Shown: piece by piece, positions 57,924 through 64,000 of the stretch
Numbering within the stretch: position 1 is the stretch's first letter
How the letters are laid out: each line of letters begins with the position of its first letter
Program-made: the position numbers and the translations under genes
The notes under the pieces: model-generated
The model's input: the letters and a program-made list of their open reading frames with translations, nothing else
What the model was told of the DNA's origin: nothing
Databases searched by the model: none
Assembly (NCBI RefSeq): GCF_905147045.1
Contig: NC_065895.1
Coordinates: 4,283,001 to 4,347,000, forward strand
DNA: 64,000 nucleotides
Direction of reading: 5' to 3'
Origin: Nymphalis io
Taxonomy: Eukaryota > Arthropoda > Insecta > Lepidoptera > Nymphalidae

Positions 57924-59859
57924 ATGAACGCACCACCTACCTTTGAATCATTTCTTTTATATGACGGTGAAAAAAAGTGAGTAAATTAAATGTTTAACTT
58001 ATCTAAATACAGAGATTGTGTATAATTTTAAACCCTGATATATTTCAGAGTCCAGAAAGAAGAAGACACAAAAGTTACAAATGCTGCAATATTTACAGTT
58101 AATAAGGAGGACCATACTCTAGGAAATATGATTAGACAGTAAGTTTAACAACTACATTTTGAAACAATATCAGGCTTGAGGGTATTTTTTTTATAATATA
58201 TATTTATTCATAATGGAGATTGTTCATAATAAATATTACGATATGGTTTGTACAATTTAATATAATTCTAAGAAAGGTGGGTGTAGTAATGTGCTCCTCG
58301 CTAGGTTATAAAATAATCTGTATTAAAAAGTAAGTTCCATCCTCTTTTATCAAGTTACAAAATTATTATGTACAATGTTTTCTCTTAAAAACTTTCTATA
58401 AGAATATTAGATTCTATATTTAAATTTATCTGTATGTATGCATTTTTTTCCTTAACCATCTAGATTAGGTTGTTTTGTTTTGTCAAAAGTTTTGAGTAGA
58501 AGAAATGTATGTACACTTTTCTTGCAATTATGATAGAATAAGGCTTGCTTAGGCATAGGTTACCAACATTCCGTCAAGACAATAAGATCATAATCGACAG
58601 TAATGGGGTGTATGAGTGTTTGTAGACTTAAGAAGTTGCAGTTAATAGATTGAATGTACTGGATAGTATTTTCAAAAAGTTATTTGGTTGTTAGTTATAG
58701 ATGTGCCTACCTATACATTAATTTGTTATTGCACATTAACATTTTTGATTTGTTTGTATAATGTTCCCTGCACGCTAATGCGCACCAGAGTCACTATCCG
58801 AACTTCGCCTCTAACGCATGTGTAATCCTAATTTAGATTGTTATTAAAAATAGTTCATACATATCGGAGTACTTGTTCTTTTACTTCATACTTACAACAA
58901 CGAATATTAGGCAATTAGATATTGAAGGTTAATCAATGTTGGTGCTTAGATAGTTAACTGTATCAAACATTGCTTTAGTAAGAATGGGATGAGTGGAATG
59001 CTGAATATGGTTTTAGTTGTATTTGAATAGATCAGTATTTAATGTAAAAAAATATAAAATGTGTATGTGTTAATATAATTTTAGTGTAATAACAGAAATG
59101 TTCTTGTGTGATTTTTAGTTCGAGTGATAGTAATTGATCAGAAACAAATGTCTTTGATTTTGCAATAACTTCCCCAGAAAAACATCTACGTTTGGCTCGT
59201 TGGGTAATATTTCCTTTCCGATCTTCCTCTTCATGGAAGCCACTGGTCTGATTCCGATTGTGGGGTCTTTGGTGGTGAGTGCACTTCGCATTCACTACTG
59301 CTGTATGCGTGCGCCTAGTAGTTCACCAAATTAATTTTTAAATGCACGTCTAAACGCTTTCGCGGTCCGAAGGGAAGGGATTAAAATAATTTTCTTTATT
59401 ACAGCCAACTACTTAAGGACCCAAAAGTCCTTTTTGCTGGATATAAAGTGCCTCATCCATTAGAACATAAATTTGTGCTGCGTATTCAAACAACATCCGA
59501 TTACACACCTCAAGAGGCTTTTATGAATGCTATTACAGATTTAACTTCTGAGTTGTCACTTTTCGAAGAGCGTTTCAAAGTAAGTATGTTTTCATAATCT
59601 CGTGTTAACCAACATGACATGTATATTTAAAGTATGACATGTTGAACATACATCTATAGCGTCTACAGCTTAACCTACTTTGTTCTTTTATTAAACCTCT
59701 TCAGCTATCTCAAATCATTTCAAGATTGGATGACAATAGAAAATGTATGTTTTATAATAGGAATAAAATATAATTTTTTAAATGAAATCAGAATATACGC
59801 TCAACAGATTTTATTTTTTTCAGGAAGCTATCAAAGAGAAGAAAGACGGTTTGGATTAA
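57924..59859 (+). CDS. Rpb11: RPB11, RNA polymerase II subunit (four exons, complete)
   Basis: RPB11 pairs with RPB3 to form the alpha-like assembly platform of RNA polymerase II in the nucleus. The coding exons are 57924-57976, 58049-58138, 59405-59579 and 59824-59859, all with GT-AG introns (72, 1266 and 244 bp). Together they make 354 bp, 117 residues plus stop, the normal size. The start MNAPPTFESFLLYDGEKK is the conserved N-terminus. Exon 2 gives KVTNAAIFTVNKEDHTLGNM, with the family motif EDHTLGN. Exon 3 gives LLKDPKVLFAGYKVPHPLEH and ELSLFEERFK. Exon 4 gives EAIKEKKDGLD. The ATG is the only one that fits the family start. No TATA box is evident, as expected for a housekeeping gene. Its 3' end faces CLIP-190. 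Confidence 0.97.
59178..59274 (+). other. Exon-like segment in RPB11 intron 2, possible poison exon
   Basis: A 97-bp segment has an acceptor (AACTTCCCCAG, to 59177) and a strong donor (GTGGTGAGT, from 59275). It is GC-richer than the intron around it. Joined after exon 2 it reads QKTSTFGSLGNISFPIFLFM and EATGLIPIVGSLV. Its length shifts the frame so that exon 3 stops after three codons (CCA ACT ACT TAA). Inclusion would therefore truncate RPB11 and favour mRNA decay. A minus-strand open frame (59032-59295) also crosses it without known motifs. No transcript evidence is available. Confidence 0.25.
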
Positions 59860-59902
59860 GTTTGGATAGATATCACTTAGGTTAAGAATTAGATAAGTAT
59901 TA

Positions 59903-59919
59903 AATAAATTCAAAATAAA
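59903..59919 (+). terminator. RPB11 polyadenylation signals
   Basis: Two AATAAA hexamers (59903-59908 and 59914-59919) lie 44-60 bases after the RPB11 stop and are followed by a T-rich stretch. Confidence 0.75.
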
Positions 59920-60176
59920 TTTTATAAATCGTTTTTTTTTATAGTATTACAAAATATATAGCTACTGTACCCTATACCTCAAAACCTCAATGAATTATTT
60001 TCATTAAAAAAACATATTTAAAGTTTCTAAGTAATTATTAATTAAGTAAGGACACATTATGTATTTATTTCCTTAATTGTATAAAAGATATAGATTTTAT
60101 AATATTTTTCTTTAAACATTAGAAGGATGAAAGATAAGTCAGTATTATTCAGTAAAACTAAAAAAAATTTAAATCA

Positions 60177-60182
60177 TTTATT
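60177..60182 (-). terminator. Possible CLIP-190 polyadenylation signal
   Basis: TTTATT on the plus strand is AATAAA on the minus strand, 367 bases after the CLIP-190 stop. A second one lies at 60064-60069. Either would keep the transcript end just short of the RPB11 3' end. Confidence 0.4.
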
Positions 60183-60548
60183 GTTATTAAAAAATTGTGA
60201 TAAATTTGGTGTTTTTATCAGTACTTATTTGGAATAAAAATGTGGTGAAAACAATATAATTAAAAAAAAACCATGATTGTGATGGAAATTGATTTGTGCC
60301 GATTGAGCAATTTCTCAGTATGCATTATATCTAGATAATGCATAAGAGCAAAATCAATACCATTTCCCTTAATCCTTAAAAACATGCTTAAATAACCTAA
60401 AAGGTGCTTCTTATTTACAAAACATTTTTCTATTTAATTAGCTAGTAAAACAAGCCATACCATATTCATGGTAAACAATAAATAATACCTACTTGAAACA
60501 AATAACAGTAACAACGGTAACATTAATACTAAAATTAATAAATAGGTA

Positions 60549-60595
60549 TTAAAATGTTTCTTCTTCATCACAGTTCTCGGTTGCATGCCCAAAAA
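60549..60595 (-). CDS. CLIP-190: CLIP-190 last exon: end of second zinc knuckle and ETF terminus
   Basis: The 47-bp exon follows TTTGTTTTTGCAG and encodes VFGHATENCDEEETF then TAA. It completes C-x2-C-x4-H-x4-C. The acidic-aromatic end is the CAP-Gly ligand conserved from insects to vertebrates. Confidence 0.95.
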
Positions 60596-63500
60596 CTGCA
60601 AAAACAAATTCACTTTATTATAAAGTGTGTGTGTTAAAACTTAATTTAAGATAAATTACATATAATAACAAAGGTAAATAAACTGTCTTCAAAATATTAT
60701 GATGTGACTGCCTCATTCTTTTAGTATATATGTCTAAAAAGTTCAAACCCCGGGTTTGATCAATAAAAAGTTATTGGGTATATTACCAGTAACAGCCCGG
60801 AAGAAGTTGGCAATCTTTATATTCCAGTGGCTCAGAAAGTAAAGTCGTTAGCCCCTTATCATCATGCTTGTGGTAGTAACAGACATCTTACATTAAAGAA
60901 TGGAAAGTCAGGATAATTTTTATAATCACATATAGTTTCCTTTACCTTCACAAATGTCACAGTAGGGCCTTGGCGGTAGGGGCTTTTTGCTAGAAGGAGG
61001 TTTTTCAGGTTCCACGGATTGTCGAGGACAGTCCTCGGTTTCGTGCGCGTCGAACACGTCGCAGATGTCACAAAACCGACGTGGAGCTACTGCTCGAACT
61101 TTACGTCCATTGCTAAAGAAAAATAAGCCGTTAATTTCAATTTCTAAATCATCGATTAAGATTCAAGCGTTCTAACCACTAGGCCATCTCGGCTTTTTTA
61201 TCGAGATATATGTTGAAAAACTGTAAATTAATAAAGTGGGTACTACATTTTATTAACTAGTTATTCTTTTCGTATTTTTGTAATCGATTTTATAGAATAT
61301 TTCAATGAGCTAGACTTGAAAATTGATTGACTATACAAAAGAAAATAATAATTTTAAATATTATTTTTTAGTTTCTATTACTTTTATAGCTTTTTTTAAA
61401 GTAAATATGAAATAGTTTTAGAACACTTACAGTAGAGGAGGTTCGGTAGAGACGGTTCCTCCTTCGAGTGCCTGTACGCGTGCCATCAGCTGTTCATTTT
61501 TCCGCTGCATATCTACTATCACAGAGTTCAAGAAGCTCACTTGGCCATCTATCATTTCCTTATCTTCAGTTAGTCTGTATTTATTAAAAATAAATTATTT
61601 ATAAATTTAAAACTTAGATGCTCATTACCTTTATTTCGTTAAATAATAAATGTAATAATATTAACCTAATTAAATATTATTACTTACTTCTGCGACCCAT
61701 TGTCCCCTTCTCCCAAAAGGCCCATTGCATTATTGTCATTATTATCTCGAATTTCTTTACCATTCTTCGCCATTTCCTTTTGTAAAAGCTGTTTTTCCCT
61801 TTCTGTTACTTCAACTTTGGCTTTCTGGCTCTGTAAGATAATGATTTTTAGAATCGTATACTTGGAATTATAACACAGGTTAATATAAATAGATATATTT
61901 ACCTTTAAGTCTTCTTGTAATTTTACAATTAAATCATCCTTAACCTTAATATCTTTAATATTAGTCTCAATTTCTGCTCTTAATTTATTAATTATTTTTT
62001 CACTATTAACTAAGGATTCAGCACCAGATTGTCTTGTAGCTTGTAATTCTAAAGTTAACTTTTCTAATTTTTCATCCTTGCTTGCATTGTTTTCTTGAAT
62101 AGCTAACAGTTCAAGTTTTTGTGATAGTTCTAATATCTTGCTATCGCCTTCGCTAAGTTTGTTTTGTAACTTGTTTTGATTATCCAATTCTAACGCTAGT
62201 TTTTGTTTTGAATCTTGTAACTGTTTTTCATAATCTATTATTCTATTTTTAAGCTCGTGTTTCATGTTTTTGCTTTCTCTTTTGTATTCATCAAATTGCT
62301 GTTGTAATTGCCTAGTTAAGTCTTCGTAGTTTAATTTTTGGGCTTCGTTAATATTTGTAAGTTTCTTTATATCATCATCTGATTTTGATAACAATTGCTG
62401 TAAATCTTTAACTTTTTCCTTAGTGCTGAGTAAGTCTTCAAGTTGTTTTCCTTGTTCCAAAAGATTATTTTGTAACGTTTTTATTGTGCTGTTAAGAGAT
62501 TCAATTTCAACAATGTGCTTTGCTTTTAAATCAGCATTTTCTGATTCTAGTTGTTTAACCGTTTCTTGAATTTGGCTTGTTTGTAATACAATTTCGTTTA
62601 AGTTATTTATTTCTACTTGCTTTTGTTCTAATATAGTGTTATTTTGATCGACCTCTTGTTGAAGCTTTGTAATATTTTCTTCTAACTGTTTACTTTTATT
62701 TGAGTTAGTGTCAACTTTTTCATTTTGAGCTTTAATAAAATTGTCTTTTTCTTTCATAATTTTATTTACTTCGGTTAAATTTTCAACAGTTTCCTTCAAT
62801 TTATTTTTTGCTTCTTCAAGTTGACTCTTAAGATTTAATATTTCAGTTGATGATTCGTTATATTTGTCTTCTAATATTTTTTTATCATTTACTATAATAG
62901 CCATTTCAGATTTAACTGATTCTAATTGTTTAAGTTGTTCATTTATTAATGATTCTTCGACAGAAGAATTGTTTAAAAGTGTTTCATACTGTTGTTTCAT
63001 TGTATTTATTTCTATAACAGTTTTGTTTAATTGTTCTTCTAATTTATTTTTTATTTCATTTACTTTATTGAGTTCTTCTGTAACTCGGGTCATTTGACGA
63101 TCTTTTTCAGTAACTAATTCTCCATTAGATTTAATATCTACTTCGAGCATTTCTAGCTTAAGTGTCAAATCTTTGATATAATTTTGTTTTTCTTGGAGCG
63201 ATTCATTCAATCTTGTTTCTTCGTCTTTATGAGCTTTATTTTCATTATTGACCACGACCAAACGTTCTTGCAGTTGATTAACTTCTTTTTCATATTGTAC
63301 TTTCTGGGCATTAAGCTGTGAAGACATATCGTCTAATATTTTTTGTAAAGAATCCTCATGTTTTCTTGCTTCTTCAAGTTTATTATTTAAGTCATTTTGT
63401 GCTTCAGTTAGTTGATCAACTTTTTCCATTAATTTAACTTCCGATGTAGCTCCATCTGCTTTCAGTAATAATATTTCCTCTTTATACCTCTCAATATCAA

Positions 63501-64000
63501 TTTCAAGCTTTTTCCGAATTGTGTCTTGCTCATTACTTAATTCTTGTTCTTTTAGTTTCAAGCTTTCAATTTCATTTTTCAATATTGAATTTTCATCAAG
63601 CAATTTGTCGTTCTGAGTTTCCGCTTCTTTAAGTCGATTGTTTGTTTCAAAACTAAGCGCTTCAAAATCTTTTATTTTGTTTTCTGTTATTTGTAGCTTT
63701 TCAACATTTTCATCCAAAGATCTTACTAGCTGACCTCGTTCTAAAGAATAATCTTCCTGTATTTTAAATATTTTCTGCTTGTATTCTTGTTCGATTCGGC
63801 CACAGTTATTGGTAGCTTCTCTGTATTTATCTTTGATTTCTTGTAGTTCTTTCTCCGTATCTTTTAAATGTTGTGACAATTTATTAAATTGTTCGTTAGA
63901 ATCAGTAGTTTGACCCGTGAGATTTAAATACTCACCTTCTACCTTTTCTTTAGATTTTTGAATTTCGTCACACTTCTCAATAGCACTGTTCAATTGCCGT
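60549..64000 (-). CDS. CLIP-190: CLIP-170/CLIP-190 microtubule plus-end protein, C-terminal part (five exons, cut by the window edge)
   Basis: CLIP-170 family proteins track growing microtubule plus ends and link to dynein-dynactin. The visible minus-strand exons are 64000-61903 (open to the edge), 61830-61688, 61574-61431, 61112-60946 and 60595-60549, all in frame with GT-AG introns. The first encodes about 700 residues of coiled coil rich in E, K, Q, L and N. Exons 3 and 2 from the end continue the rod (NGSQ-KLTEDKEMIDGQVSF, RKNEQLMARVQALEGG). The last two carry the zinc knuckles CDICDVFDAHETEDC and CDICEVFGHATENC and end DEEETF. The zinc knuckles plus the terminal ETF are diagnostic: they bind CAP-Gly domains, including the protein's own N-terminal ones and dynactin p150. 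The N-terminal CAP-Gly domains lie beyond the window. Confidence 0.95.
60946..61112 (-). CDS. CLIP-190: CLIP-190 penultimate exon: first zinc knuckle
   Basis: The 167-bp exon begins after TTTCTTTAG and ends before GTAAAG. It encodes NGRKVRAVAPRRFCDICDVF, DAHETEDCPRQSVEPEKPPS and SKKPLPPRPYCDICE. It holds the whole first knuckle (C-x2-C-x5-H-x4-C) and the first two cysteines of the second, so the second knuckle is split by an intron. The proline- and lysine-rich linker between knuckles is variable in the family. Confidence 0.95.
61148..61197 (-). repeat. SINE family A head in a CLIP-190 intron
   Basis: On the minus strand it reads AGCCGAGATGGCCTAGTGGT, TAGAACGCTTGAATCTTAAT and CGATGAT. It is only the tRNA-like 5' part; the body is missing. 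It sits about 36 bases before the penultimate exon's acceptor, in the same orientation as the gene. Confidence 0.7.

Noticed and set aside
62864..63097. Plus-strand 77-codon frame opposite CLIP-190
   Set aside because: It is the antisense of the coiled-coil exon, where repeated Glu/Lys/Leu codons leave the other strand open.

Overview
The window looks like a piece of a lepidopteran (butterfly or moth) nuclear chromosome. The sequence is AT-rich, genes are split by long introns with GT-AG junctions, and many short repeats belong to types I recognise from Lepidoptera: tRNA-headed SINEs, a PIF/Harbinger-type MITE, Helitron-like ends, a CR1/Jockey-type LINE and a mariner element. Family names for repeats come from memory of their appearance, not from a search.

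Three conserved genes are supported. (1) Syntaxin 1A, + strand. Its second coding exon is at 21430-21513 and its transmembrane exons lie at 47480-50782. The first coding exon (about 11 residues in relatives) was not found and is probably upstream of the window. The gene carries a mutually exclusive pair of exons for the second half of the SNARE helix (45379-45489 and 46216-46326, both 111 bp, same phase), followed by three alternative membrane-anchor exons (47480, 50452, 50705). Six C-terminal combinations are therefore possible. One spliced route gives 843 coding bases here, 280 residues, as expected for syntaxin 1 minus its first exon. (2) RPB11, the small RNA polymerase II subunit, + strand, four exons in 57924-59859, complete at 117 residues. 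(3) The C-terminal part of the CLIP-170/CLIP-190 microtubule plus-end protein, - strand, from 60549 to the window edge: a long coiled coil, two zinc knuckles and the terminal ETF.

Layout: 1-21429 is presumed syntaxin intron, with a nearly intact non-LTR retrotransposon at 2768-7034, MITEs, SINEs and perfect hairpins. 21514-42564 is intron with a Harbinger-type MITE, a decayed RTE fragment, an internally deleted mariner and several SINEs. 42565-50782 is the exon-dense 3' half of syntaxin 1A. 50783 to about 56230 is mostly single-copy sequence that may be its long 3' UTR; it holds a perfect 28-bp-arm palindrome, a 41-bp tandem repeat, a GC-rich stem-loop and a possible extra terminal exon. 56290-57485 is repeats. 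RPB11 and CLIP-190 then lie tail to tail with about 0.7 kb between their stop codons.

The most interesting biology is the two-level alternative splicing of the syntaxin 1A C-terminus: one switch alters the SNARE helix from layer +1 to +8, and the other alters the membrane anchor. No bacterial, phage or CRISPR-like system is present.
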